From assembly GCF_902859705.1 (NCBI RefSeq), contig NZ_CADIJO010000005.1, forward strand, positions 1 through 64,000: a stretch of DNA of 64,000 nucleotides, in the 5' to 3' direction. Under the pieces are notes generated by a model. It was not told the DNA's origin. It saw nothing but the letters and a program-made list of their open reading frames with translations, and did no database searches. This DNA is from Achromobacter deleyi. Lineage in GTDB: Bacteria; Pseudomonadota; Gammaproteobacteria; Burkholderiales; Burkholderiaceae_B. The position numbers and the translations under genes were made by a program. Positions 9,303-18,346 of this stretch are shown piece by piece; position 1 is the first letter of the stretch, and every line of letters starts with the position of its first letter.

Positions 9303-11966
9303 TCAAGGCAGCGCCGCTGACACGGCTTGCGGGTCCAGCCCGTAGCGCCGGATCGCATCCGCCGCCTGCTCGGCCGGCAACACACCGTCATCGGCCAGCG
9401 CCTTCAGAGTGGCCAGCACGATGTGATGTCGGTCCACCTCGAAGAACGCCCGCAGCGCCTGGCGCGTATCCGACCGGCCAAAGCCGTCCGTGCCCAGCGT
9501 CACATAGCGGCGCCCCGCCACGAAGGGACGGATCTGCTCGGCCACCGTCTTCATGTAGTCGGTCGCGGCCACTACCGGCCCGGCGGCGGCGGCCAGGCAG
9601 CTTTCGGCGTAACCGCGGCGCGCCGCGTCCAGCGGATGCAGGCGGTTCCAGCGTTCGGTTTCCTGGCCGTCGCGGCGCAGCTCGGAATAGCTGGTGACGC
9701 TCCAGACGTCGGCCGCCACGCCGTAGTCCTGTTGCAGCAGATCGGCGGCGGCCAAGGTTTCGGCCAGGATCGCCCCGCTGCCCAGCAACTGCGCGCGCAC
9801 CTCGCCCGGCCCGCCCTCGCGCAGCCGGTACATGCCTTTCAGGATGCCGGTTTCGGCGCCTTCGGGCAGCGGCGGATGCGCGGTCTTCTCATTGATCAGC
9901 GTCAGGTAGTAGAAGACGTCTTCCTCTTCCTGATACATGCGGCGCAGGCCGTCCTGCACGATCACCGCGATCTCGTAGGCATAGGCCGGGTCGTAGGCGA
10001 TGCACGACGGAATCACCGAGGCCAGCACGTGGCTGTGGCCGTCGTCGTGCTGCAGCCCTTCGCCTTCCAGCGTGGTGCGGCCAGAGGTGGCGCCCAGCAG
10101 GAAGCCGCGCGCGCGGATATCGCCCGCCGCCCAGGCCAGGTCGCCCACGCGCTGAAAACCGAACATCGAATAGAAGATATAGAACGGAATGGTGGCCACG
10201 CCGTGCGTGCTGTAGGCCGTGGCCGCCGCGATCCATGACGACATCGCGCCCGATTCGTTGATGCCTTCCTGCAGAATCTGGCCGCGGCGGTCTTCGCGAT
10301 AGACGCTGAGCTGGTCGGCGTCTTGCGGCGTGTACAGCTGGCCCACGTGCGAATAGATGCCCACCTGGCGGAACATGCCGTCCATGCCGAAGGTGCGCGA
10401 TTCGTCGGGCACGATCGGCACCACCTTGGCGCCGATGTCCGGGTCCTTCAGCAGCTGCGCCAGGATGCGCACGAAGGCCATGGTCGTGGAAAACTCGCGC
10501 CCGTCGCTGCCCTTCAGGTGCGAGGCAAACGCGGCCAGCGCCGGCATGGCCTGCGGCCCCGGGCCGGCGGGCCGGCGCGGCAGATGGCCGCCCGCGCGCT
10601 GGATACCCGCGTCGAAATAGGCCTGTTCAGCGCTGCCGGGCGCTGGTTTGATGTACGGAATCTCGGGCAGCCGCTCGTCGGCCACCGGAATGCCGAAGCG
10701 GTCCCGGAACGCCCGCACCGCGGGGTCCGCCATCTTCTTTTGCTGGTGGTTGGTATTGGCCGCCTCGCCCGCCGCGCCCATGCCGTAGCCCTTCACCGTC
10801 TTGGCCAGGATCACGGTAGGCTGGCCGCGGTGCGCCAGCGCTTGCGCGTAGGCCGCATGCACCTTGACCGGGTCGTGCCCGCCCCGGTTCAGTGCGCCGA
10901 TCTCGTCGTCGGACAGGTGCGCCACGCGTTCGAGCAGCACCGGGTCCGCGCCGAAGAAATGCTCGCGCACATAGGCGCCCCCGCGCGCCTTGAACACCTG
11001 GTATTCGCCATCCACGCATTGCATCATGCGGCGCCGCAGCCGGCCGTCGTGGTCCTGCGCCAGCAGCGCGTCCCAGCCGCCGCCCCACACCACCTTGATC
11101 ACGTTCCAGCCCGCGCCGCGGTACACGCTTTCCAGTTCCTGGATGATCTTGGCGTTGCCGCGCACCGGGCCGTCCAGCCGCTGCAGGTTGCAATTGACCA
11201 CGAAGATCAGGTTGTCCAGTCTCTCGCGCCCGGCCATGGCCACGGCCGCCAGCGTTTCGGGCTGATCCTGTTCGCCATCGCCCAGAAAGCCCCACACCCG
11301 GCGGTCTTGCGCGGGGATCAGTTCGCGGTCTTCCAGGTAGCGCATGTAGCGGGCCTGGTAGGCCGCCATCAGCGGCCCCAGCCCCATCGACACCGTCGGA
11401 AACTGCCAGAAGCCCGGCATGGTGCGCGGGTGCGGATACGAGGCCAGTCCGCCGCCGCCGATCTCGCGCCGGAAGCGATCCAGCTCGTCTTCCGAGATGC
11501 GCCCTTCAAGGTAGGCACGCGCGTAAATGCCCGGGGCCGAATGCCCCTGGATATACAGCATGTCGCCCAGGTAGTCCGGCGTGGCCGCGCGGAAAAAATG
11601 GCGGTAGCCGGTTTCATACAGGGTGGTTGCCGACGCGTAGGTAGCGATGTGCCCGCCCACGCCCGAGGTCTTGCCGGCGCGCAGCACCATGGCCATCGCG
11701 TTCCAGCGCAGGTAGGCGTCCAGGCGCGATTCGATGCCCACGTCGCCCGGAAACGCCGCCTGCCCCGCCACGCCGATGGTATTCACGTACGGCGTGGCGC
11801 CCGGCGCGGCGTAGCCGCCCAGGCGCTCGCGGTCCTGGTTGATCAGCTGGTCCAGCAGGTAGTGCGTGCGCGGCAGGCCTTCGTGCGCCAGCACGGCCTG
11901 CATGGCGTCCAGCCATTCCCGGGTTTCCTGGGGGTCGGCGTCGATAGGTTCGATCTCGGTTTCCAT
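9303..11966 (-). CDS. aceE: Pyruvate dehydrogenase E1 component, homodimeric AceE type, stand-alone
   Basis: The 887-residue protein has the length of E. coli AceE. It carries the thiamine-diphosphate motif starting LGDGEQDQPET (about residue 228) and ending VVNCNLQRLDG near 262, and the AceE-type N-terminus REWLDAM. AceE decarboxylates pyruvate and acetylates the lipoyl E2 subunit. The ATG at 11966 has an excellent AAAGGAG eight bases or so upstream. No aceF or lpd gene is nearby, so the partners must be encoded elsewhere; it may be a second, regulated E1 or act on another 2-oxo acid. It is divergent from a MarR gene. Confidence 0.9.
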   Translation of the reverse strand: METEIEPIDADPQETREWLDAMQAVLAHEGLPRTHYLLDQLINQDRERLGGYAAPGATPYVNTIGVAGQAAFPGDVGIESRLDAYLRWNAMAMVLRAGKTSGVGGHIATYASATTLYETGYRHFFRAATPDYLGDMLYIQGHSAPGIYARAYLEGRISEDELDRFRREIGGGGLASYPHPRTMPGFWQFPTVSMGLGPLMAAYQARYMRYLEDRELIPAQDRRVWGFLGDGEQDQPETLAAVAMAGRERLDNLIFVVNCNLQRLDGPVRGNAKIIQELESVYRGAGWNVIKVVWGGGWDALLAQDHDGRLRRRMMQCVDGEYQVFKARGGAYVREHFFGADPVLLERVAHLSDDEIGALNRGGHDPVKVHAAYAQALAHRGQPTVILAKTVKGYGMGAAGEAANTNHQQKKMADPAVRAFRDRFGIPVADERLPEIPYIKPAPGSAEQAYFDAGIQRAGGHLPRRPAGPGPQAMPALAAFASHLKGSDGREFSTTMAFVRILAQLLKDPDIGAKVVPIVPDESRTFGMDGMFRQVGIYSHVGQLYTPQDADQLSVYREDRRGQILQEGINESGAMSSWIAAATAYSTHGVATIPFYIFYSMFGFQRVGDLAWAAGDIRARGFLLGATSGRTTLEGEGLQHDDGHSHVLASVIPSCIAYDPAYAYEIAVIVQDGLRRMYQEEEDVFYYLTLINEKTAHPPLPEGAETGILKGMYRLREGGPGEVRAQLLGSGAILAETLAAADLLQQDYGVAADVWSVTSYSELRRDGQETERWNRLHPLDAARRGYAESCLAAAAGPVVAATDYMKTVAEQIRPFVAGRRYVTLGTDGFGRSDTRQALRAFFEVDRHHIVLATLKALADDGVLPAEQAADAIRRYGLDPQAVSAALP

Positions 11967-12033
11967 GGCTTGCTCCTTTGGGGAAAGCGGCGCCTGGACG
12001 GAAAGCACCGGCGCCTTCATTTCATATCGTGAA

Positions 12034-12099
12034 TTGCATTTGCATAATGTGCAATTGCAATCGTATGAAGGTTCCCGAACAATTGCAAGTGCAACTGTT
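12034..12099. promoter_or_regulatory. Cluster of TTGCA/TGCAA half-sites: candidate MarR operator
   Basis: Six TTGCA or TGCAA pentamers lie at 12034, 12040, 12050, 12055, 12083 and 12090. Two inverted pairs stand out: TTGCATAATGTGCAA at 12040-12054, and a 22-base near-palindrome at 12078-12099 made of AACAATTGCA, AG and TGCAACTGTT (one mismatched pair). This sits between aceE and the marR-like gene, where a MarR dimer that controls both would bind. A possible -10 for the regulator, TACAAT, is at 12124-12129. Binding is inferred. Confidence 0.6.
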
Positions 12100-12164
12100 G
12101 GCGGTTTTGCCGGCCGCCGCCTCTACAATCGCGGCAGCAAAATCTCCAGACAAGGAACGACCGC

Positions 12165-12623
12165 ATGGCCACGGGCAAGCCCGACGCGTGGAGCCTCTTT
12201 CTGACCGCGCATGCGCTGGTGGTGGAAGAGATCGAAAAAAGACTGTCCGCCGCCGACCTGCCACCGCTCGCGTGGTACGACGCGCTGTGGGCGCTGGAAC
12301 GCGCGCCGCAGGGCACCGCCCGCATGTTCGAGATGGCCGAACGCATGGTCATCGCGCGCTACAACCTGACTCGGCTGATGGACCGGATCGAAGCCGCCGG
12401 GCTGGTCGAACGGTTCCGCAGCGACGAAGACCGCCGCGCGACCTACGCCCGCATCACGCCTGAAGGCCTGGCGCTGCGACGCAAGATGTGGAAGATCTAC
12501 GGGCCGGCGATTGACGAGCTGTTCCTGTCGCGGCTGCCGCAGGCGCAGCAGGACGCCATGGCCGAACAGTTCCGCGGCATCGCCCGGCATGTGCGGGCGC
12601 TGACCAAGAGCACGGTTGAGTAA
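12165..12623 (+). CDS. MarR-family transcriptional regulator
   Basis: The 152-residue protein has the winged-helix core MVIARYNLTRLMDRIEAAGLVERFRSDEDRRATYARITPEG, including the DxRxxx wing typical of MarR, flanked by dimerisation helices. MarR proteins repress divergent genes and are released by small ligands, often aromatic acids. The palindromic half-sites between this gene and aceE make the E1 gene its obvious target. The ligand cannot be told; a 2-oxo acid or related metabolite would fit but is speculation. Confidence 0.85.
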   Translation: MATGKPDAWSLFLTAHALVVEEIEKRLSAADLPPLAWYDALWALERAPQGTARMFEMAERMVIARYNLTRLMDRIEAAGLVERFRSDEDRRATYARITPEGLALRRKMWKIYGPAIDELFLSRLPQAQQDAMAEQFRGIARHVRALTKSTVE

Positions 12624-12703
12624 CACGGCGGCAGCGCTTGCCTGGCACGCCATCGTGGCGCCGCCGCCAGGCGCAGACCCGCATACGCAAGGAGAAGCCT
12701 CGC

Positions 12704-13411
12704 ATGACGTCCCGCCCGCCCCTGCACATCGGCATCGTCGCCTGTTCGGCCGAAGGTGCCGCGCTGTGCTATCGCACGATCTGCGCCGAAGGCGCGCAGG
12801 CACTGGGCCCGCATGCCCATCCCGAAGTCTCGCTGCACACCCATTCGCTGGCCGACTATGTGGCGTGCCTCAACCAGGGCGACCTGGCCGGCGTGGGCGC
12901 GCTGATGCTGTCCTCGGCCGGCAAGCTCGCGCGCGCGGGTGCGGACTTCCTGATCTGCCCCGACAACACCATTCACCAGGCGCTGGGCCACGTGCTGCCG
13001 CAATCGCCCCTGCCCTGGCTGCACATCGCCGAAGAAGTCGCCTTGGAAGCCGCCCAACGCGGCTATCGCCGCATCGGCATCACCGGCACGCGCTGGCTGG
13101 TGGACAGCCCCGTCTACCCCGACAAGCTGGCGGCCCAGGGCCTGGAATGCGTGCGCCCGCCGGCATCCGACCGCGACCTGCTCGCGCGGATCATCATGGA
13201 CGAACTGGTCTATGGCGATTTCCGGCCGGCGTCGGTCGCGTTGCTGCAAGGCGTGGTGACGCGGCTGCGCGACGCCGGTTGCGACGCGGTCGTGCTGGGC
13301 TGCACCGAATTGCCGCTGGTGCTGAACGACGGCAACTGCGCGCTGCCAACGCTTGATTCCACCCGCATCCTGGCCCGGGCGGCGCTGCGGCGCGCGTTGC
13401 AGGGCGAATGA
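12704..13411 (+). CDS. Aspartate/glutamate racemase family protein
   Basis: The 235-residue protein shows the two-cysteine layout of PLP-independent amino-acid racemases: ICPDNTIHQ with C85 and VVLGCTELPLVL with C200. The N-terminus HIGIVACSAEGAALCYRTI matches the start of the first Rossmann half. These enzymes interconvert L- and D-aspartate, glutamate or related acids. The start at 12704 has AAGGAG upstream. It follows the marR gene on the same strand by 80 bases. Length and motifs are those of an intact enzyme. Confidence 0.82.
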   Translation: MTSRPPLHIGIVACSAEGAALCYRTICAEGAQALGPHAHPEVSLHTHSLADYVACLNQGDLAGVGALMLSSAGKLARAGADFLICPDNTIHQALGHVLPQSPLPWLHIAEEVALEAAQRGYRRIGITGTRWLVDSPVYPDKLAAQGLECVRPPASDRDLLARIIMDELVYGDFRPASVALLQGVVTRLRDAGCDAVVLGCTELPLVLNDGNCALPTLDSTRILARAALRRALQGE

Positions 13412-13438
13412 CCTGGCCATTCATCGACGAGACTTCCC

Positions 13439-13813
13439 ATGACCCACCTATCGGATGACGGCGATGATGCCGGCTTTGTCGAACCCGATGTCGAGCAGAC
13501 CTTCGCGCTTTTCAGGCAGATCGGATTCGTTCCTCCCCTTCACGAGTCGGACGGCGACCTGCCCGGCTACACGTTCGCAGGCCGAGCCGAAATCAAGCTT
13601 GCGACACTGAGACCGGACGAGCCGCTGGGCGTGACGTCGCCCATTCCGGAAGAAGCGAAGGATTTCTTCGCCAAGCTGGCGGACTTTCGTCAGGAAATAC
13701 AGGTCATCACGGACCCGTCCGGCACGTGGGTCTTTGAACCCGGTGCGGCGCCCGAACATATGCCGCCCCCGGATGCGCCCTCGCCCCGCAAACCCTGGTG
13801 GAAAGTCTGGTAA
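13439..13813 (+). CDS. Small acidic protein of unknown function
   Basis: The 124-residue protein is not one I recognise. It is acidic, has no signal peptide or membrane segment, and ends in a proline-rich tail followed by KPWWKVW, so the very C-terminus is aromatic and basic. Codon use resembles its neighbours and the start lies 27 bases after the racemase gene, so it is probably real and may be cotranscribed. Confidence 0.6.
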   Translation: MTHLSDDGDDAGFVEPDVEQTFALFRQIGFVPPLHESDGDLPGYTFAGRAEIKLATLRPDEPLGVTSPIPEEAKDFFAKLADFRQEIQVITDPSGTWVFEPGAAPEHMPPPDAPSPRKPWWKVW

Positions 13814-13874
13814 CGCATGGCCGCCAGCTAGCGCCCCAGCCGGAATTCCGCGTCCCCTCTCCCCCTTCCCCGTT

Positions 13875-15080
13875 ATGGTTGCCTCTACGCTCGTTGCCAT
13901 GCTGTGCGCACACCTGTTGTGCTTTTCCGGCATGTTCTTGTTGATCAGCCGTCGCTTGCCCGGCAACCGGATGGGGATGGATTATTTTGCCGTGGGCAAC
14001 CTGTTGCTGGGGTCGGCCTACATCCTGCAATTGCTCGAAGGCGGGCCGGCCTGGAGCCTGATGAGCGTCGTCAACCATATTCTTACGCTCGCCGCCCCGA
14101 TTGCGTACTGGCTGGGCGCCATGCGCTTCTTTGGGCGCCAGGTTCCCCTGTGGCGGCCATTGATCGCCTTTGCCGTGGCCTACGGCCTGGCGCAATGGTG
14201 GGTGCAAGCAAGCGCCGGCCCCGCCGCCCGCTACGCCATGCTGGCGGCGATGGCGACCGTGCTGTTCTTTGCCATGACCCTGACCGTGATCTACGGCGTG
14301 CGCACGTTTGCCAAGGACCTGTACGGAGAAATGATCTTTTTCTCGCTGCTGATCGGCGGCATCTGTGTCCTGAACGCGCTGAAGTTCATGAAGATCGTGG
14401 ACGATGGCCTGGATGCGCTGCACATGGACAGCCGCTTCCAGATGATCTTCTACATCTACATGTCCACCCTGGCCACCATCGTGCCGCCCGCCATCGTCTG
14501 GCTGGTGCTGCGGCGCCTGACCGACAGCCTGCGCAATATTGCGGCGCGCGACCCCATGACGAACCTGCTCAATCGCAGAGGGCTGGTGGATGCGCTCAAG
14601 CAGTACTTCAACGCACGGCATGCCGCGCCGGCCTGCCTGCTATTGCTGGATGTGGATCATTTCAAGCGCATCAACGATACCTACGGCCACCAGACCGGGG
14701 ATGAAGTCATCTGCCAGGTGGCCGACCTGTTGCGCGCCACCGTGCGTCGCGGCGATCTGACGGGTCGTATCGGCGGAGAGGAATTCGTGGCCATCTTCCT
14801 GGATGCCGACACGCAAGGCGTCACGTTCCTGGCCGAACGCCTGCGTGCCAACATTGAAAGCCAGGCCATCAAGGTGGCGGGATCCGAGCAATCGCTGCGC
14901 TGCACCGTCACCATCGGGATTTCGCCGCACTTCCATGGCGTGCAGGCGCTGGAAGACGCCCTGCGACAAGCCGATTCCGCGCTCTACCGCGGCAAGGCGG
15001 CGGGCCGCAACCGGATCGAATGGGCTGACGTCCCTTACGGCGTTTCCGCCCAACCCACTGAACCGGCCATCATGGCGTAA
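13875..15080 (+). CDS. Membrane-bound diguanylate cyclase (GGDEF)
   Basis: From the ATG at 13875 the protein has 401 residues. The N-terminal half holds six or seven hydrophobic segments (from VASTLVAMLCAHLLCFSGMFLLI onwards), and the C-terminal half is a GGDEF domain with DPMTNLLNRRGL, LLDVDHFKRINDTYGH and the active-site GGEEF at residues 300-304. It should make cyclic di-GMP at the inner membrane in response to a signal sensed by the membrane region. No EAL domain is present. The earlier open frame from 13734 runs inside the previous gene and is not used. Confidence 0.88.
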   Translation: MVASTLVAMLCAHLLCFSGMFLLISRRLPGNRMGMDYFAVGNLLLGSAYILQLLEGGPAWSLMSVVNHILTLAAPIAYWLGAMRFFGRQVPLWRPLIAFAVAYGLAQWWVQASAGPAARYAMLAAMATVLFFAMTLTVIYGVRTFAKDLYGEMIFFSLLIGGICVLNALKFMKIVDDGLDALHMDSRFQMIFYIYMSTLATIVPPAIVWLVLRRLTDSLRNIAARDPMTNLLNRRGLVDALKQYFNARHAAPACLLLLDVDHFKRINDTYGHQTGDEVICQVADLLRATVRRGDLTGRIGGEEFVAIFLDADTQGVTFLAERLRANIESQAIKVAGSEQSLRCTVTIGISPHFHGVQALEDALRQADSALYRGKAAGRNRIEWADVPYGVSAQPTEPAIMA

Positions 15081-15147
15081 GTGGCGGGCTCCCTGGCAGC
15101 CAAGCCATCCACGGCTGCCCTGAAACCCGCTCCTGTCCGCTTCACCG

Positions 15148-17646
15148 CTACGTGCGCGGTGCCTCGTCTTCGGCTTCCTGACGCGCTTCGAGCTCATTGC
15201 CCAGGACCTCGGCCGAATCGTCGGTGCTGGATTCCGACACCAGGGGACGGCGGGTGTGTCCTGCCGCCCGGGCGTTGCCGCCCTCGTCGGGGCGCTCGGT
15301 CTGCACGGCCACATTGGCCGGCGGCGCGAAGCCACGCTTGTCCTGCCCGAAGTACACGACCGTGTGCGGGTACGGCAGCTCGATGCCGGCAGCGTCGAAG
15401 TGCTTCTTGAGCAAGCGGTTGTAGCCGCGCTGCACGGCCCACTGCATGCCCGGCGTGGTCTTGATCAGGATGCGGATGGTCACGCCCTTGTCGTTGACGG
15501 CCGTGACCCCGGCCACCGTCATCTCTTCCAGGATTTCGGGCCCCAGCACCGAATCGGTCATCAGCTCGGCAAACGCCGCGCGCAGATGCTCGATGGCGTC
15601 GTCCACGCTTTCGCGGTGCGCAATGGTGTATTCGCCCAGGTGGTACGAGAAGTCGCGCATGTGGTTGGCCACCACGTCCACCGACGAGAACGGCACCAGG
15701 TGGTAGCCGCCGTCCAGCGTCCGTATGCCTACCGACCGGATGGTCATCTTCTCGACCGTGCCGAACACGCCCGCGACCTGTACCACGTCGTTCTCGTTCA
15801 TGCCGTTTTCCAGCTGGATGAACACCCCTGTGATGATGTCCTGCACCAGCTTCTGTGCGCCGAAGCCGATCGCCAGGCCCACCACGCCGGCACCGGCAAT
15901 CAAGGGGCCGACGTCGATGCCGATCTGCGACAGCAGCACCATCAGCGTCATCGTCACGATGACGATCAGCGCCGCATTGCGAAACAGCGCCAGAAGCGTG
16001 CGCTCGCGCGCGCTGGGCATGCCCCGCCCTTCGCGCTGGCTCAGGCGATGTTCGATGATGCTGGCGATCACGGTCCAGGCCAGCGCCGCAATCAGCAGCA
16101 CGATGACGATATTGAGCGTCACCTTGATCGCCGCGCCCCCGGCGTCCGACGCCAGCCAGCGCGACAGGTCAAAGGCGCGCCACGCGTCCAGAATCAGCAA
16201 CACCGCCACGATGCGGATGATCCAGCCGACCAGCTTCAGCAAGGCCGGCACGTAGGCGTTCACGCGCGCTTCCAGCAGCGGCAGGCGCTGGCGCAGGTCG
16301 TCGGACAGCCGGATGGGCTTGGCCAGAAAGGCGTTCAACAGCAGGATCAAAAGGCTGCTCACGCCGATCACCAGCAGCGTCTGCGCCGTGGCCCGGGCCA
16401 TGAAGGGCAGCGCGTTGGTGGGGTCGACCTGGCTGACCACCAGCAGAATGGTGAAGTAGCCGATGCCCAGCACATGCCATATGCGCGACAGGAAATGCAG
16501 CCGCGCGCCCAGAAACGTGGCTGCCCCCGCGGCGCGGCGGTCAAGATGCTCGCGCACGGCCTGGCGGTTCTGCCAGATGGTGCGCACGGCGTACACATAG
16601 ACCGCCAGCATGATGACCATGCCGGCCAGCCGGCCCAGCGCGGGCGACAGCGTGGCCGACATCACCGGATCGATCAGCAGCGTGCCATACCCGGCCGCCG
16701 CCACGATGCGCACCAGCCAGCCATTCCAGTACTTGGCGGATGCGTCGGCCATCGGCAAGAGCCGCAGGTGCGGGTGCCGCACCGCGAACACCGTGCGAAT
16801 CACCACCTTGATGATCTCGACCGACACGAAGGCGCGCAGGAATACGGCGGCCAGCGTGTCCAGCGAGCCGCGCCCCGGCGTGCCCCACAGGGCAGCCGCG
16901 CCGCCGGCCATCGCCGCCAGCACCACGACGCCCACGTCGATCGCCAAGGCCCCGATGATCGCGCCCGCCCGCCGGCCCAGCACACGGATGGGCAACGGCG
17001 CGCCGCGCGCGGGCGGGACGGCCGGCTTGCTGCCATGTTCCGCCACCCAATGGTCGATGCGCGTGTAGATGCGCATCGCGATCAGGCGCAACAGAAGGAA
17101 GGCGATGATCGTGGCCACCGCCGCCAGCAGCAGCGGCATCAAGGCATGGCTCGCCGTGCCGCTGTCCATGCGCAGGCTGCGCCCCGAGGCCAGCGCCACC
17201 ATGTCTTCCACGCCCTGGCCCATGTCAGTGGCCACGCCGGTCAGGAAGCGCTGCACATCATCGGCCATGCGCTCCTGCAACCCGGGCGTTGCCTGCGCGG
17301 GCGGCGCTTGCGAGGCCGCGCGCGAGGCGGCCGGGTCCGTCCCCGCCGCCTGCGCACGCAGCGCATCCACCAGGGCCTTGCGCGCGTCGGGATTGTCGAG
17401 CAGATCGGCCAGCGCGGCGGGAGACAGCGCGCTGGGGGCAGCGGTCGCGGCAGGCGCCGGGGCCGCCGCGGCCGGCAACAGCGGCGTTGCCGCCCTGGCA
17501 TCGGTCTGCCAGGATAAAGCCACGCAATTGAGCATCATCGCCATCACCAGCGCCAGCCACGGCCTGCCTCGCCTATGCCGCCACACGCTGGCGGCAAACT
17601 GGCGAAACGGGAAAGCGATCGATACTATCGTTGCGGATAGAACCAC
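15148..17646 (-). CDS. Large MscS-family mechanosensitive channel (YbiO-like)
   Basis: From a GTG at 17646 with GAGGAG eight bases upstream, the protein has 832 residues: a signal-like hydrophobic segment ending AATPLL, an Ala/Pro-rich periplasmic stretch, many membrane helices, and the C-terminal MscS core (AGVVGLAIGFGAQKLVQDI, near residue 590) followed by the beta domain (VEKMTIRSVGIRTLDGG). Such channels open under membrane tension to relieve osmotic shock. The size resembles E. coli YbiO. The acidic C-terminus is probably cytosolic. The open frame extends further upstream, but the strong ribosome site favours this GTG. Confidence 0.88.
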   Translation of the reverse strand: MVLSATIVSIAFPFRQFAASVWRHRRGRPWLALVMAMMLNCVALSWQTDARAATPLLPAAAAPAPAATAAPSALSPAALADLLDNPDARKALVDALRAQAAGTDPAASRAASQAPPAQATPGLQERMADDVQRFLTGVATDMGQGVEDMVALASGRSLRMDSGTASHALMPLLLAAVATIIAFLLLRLIAMRIYTRIDHWVAEHGSKPAVPPARGAPLPIRVLGRRAGAIIGALAIDVGVVVLAAMAGGAAALWGTPGRGSLDTLAAVFLRAFVSVEIIKVVIRTVFAVRHPHLRLLPMADASAKYWNGWLVRIVAAAGYGTLLIDPVMSATLSPALGRLAGMVIMLAVYVYAVRTIWQNRQAVREHLDRRAAGAATFLGARLHFLSRIWHVLGIGYFTILLVVSQVDPTNALPFMARATAQTLLVIGVSSLLILLLNAFLAKPIRLSDDLRQRLPLLEARVNAYVPALLKLVGWIIRIVAVLLILDAWRAFDLSRWLASDAGGAAIKVTLNIVIVLLIAALAWTVIASIIEHRLSQREGRGMPSARERTLLALFRNAALIVIVTMTLMVLLSQIGIDVGPLIAGAGVVGLAIGFGAQKLVQDIITGVFIQLENGMNENDVVQVAGVFGTVEKMTIRSVGIRTLDGGYHLVPFSSVDVVANHMRDFSYHLGEYTIAHRESVDDAIEHLRAAFAELMTDSVLGPEILEEMTVAGVTAVNDKGVTIRILIKTTPGMQWAVQRGYNRLLKKHFDAAGIELPYPHTVVYFGQDKRGFAPPANVAVQTERPDEGGNARAAGHTRRPLVSESSTDDSAEVLGNELEARQEAEDEAPRT

Positions 17647-17844
17647 TAAGAGATCTCCTCTACGGACAAGACGAACAAGATGAATTCGGCCGCGCGAACC
17701 CGCCGGCAGGCCAATATCTTGCCAGACTACAATTTCAGGCCGCTTGATTCCCAGCCGGAAAACAATTTCAAACATTTTTCACGGCCGTCGCGGCGTGTCG
17801 ATCCGCCTGCCTTTGCGCACGCTTGCAGTGCGTGCCTGCGCCGC

Positions 17845-18180
17845 TCAGGTCTCCCTGGCGTGATTGACCGTGTACTTCGGTATATCGATGGTCAGGTCCT
17901 CGGCCCCCACGATGGCCTGGCAGCTCAACCGTGACTGCGGCTCGACGCCCCGGGCGCGGTCCAGCAGGTCTTCTTCGGACTCGTCCACGGCATTGAGCGT
18001 GTCGAACCCCTGGCGAACGATGCAGTGACACGTCGTGCAGGCGCGGCTTTGCTCGCAGGCGTGCTCGATCGGGATGCCGTGATCCAGCAGGGCCTCGCAC
18101 AGCGAGATGCCCGCTGGCACGTCCAGCACGGCGCCGCCGGGCGCGAGGTCGGGATGGGCAAGAACGGTGATTTTCGGCAT
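17845..18180 (-). CDS. fdx: [2Fe-2S] ferredoxin, adrenodoxin/Isc type
   Basis: The 111-residue protein has the ligand pattern C42-x5-C48-x2-C51 and C87, in the segments ACEQSRACTTCHCIV and RLSCQAI, which defines adrenodoxin-like ferredoxins such as Fdx of the isc operon. These carry electrons for Fe-S cluster assembly or for monooxygenases. Here it stands alone, with no iscS, iscU, hscA or hscB beside it, so it is either a relocated Isc ferredoxin or a paralogue serving another enzyme. It starts upstream of the MscS gene on the same strand, 198 bases away. Confidence 0.85.
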   Translation of the reverse strand: MPKITVLAHPDLAPGGAVLDVPAGISLCEALLDHGIPIEHACEQSRACTTCHCIVRQGFDTLNAVDESEEDLLDRARGVEPQSRLSCQAIVGAEDLTIDIPKYTVNHARET

Positions 18181-18346
18181 GGCGTCGCCCCTGGCGATTC
18201 TGAAAAAGACAATATCGCCAGCGTAAAGATGGCTACGCTGGGAAGGTCAAGCGGGTTCGGCGAGGCCGAAGCTGGCGACATGCCCCAGCAGCCGCCGCGC
18301 ATGCCGGCAAGCGATAATCTCTCGACAATATCTTGCGGAGATCGCA

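Noticed and set aside
15256-17517. A 753-codon plus-strand open frame
   Set aside because: It is the antisense shadow of the MscS channel gene and is His/Arg/Gln-rich without any domain.
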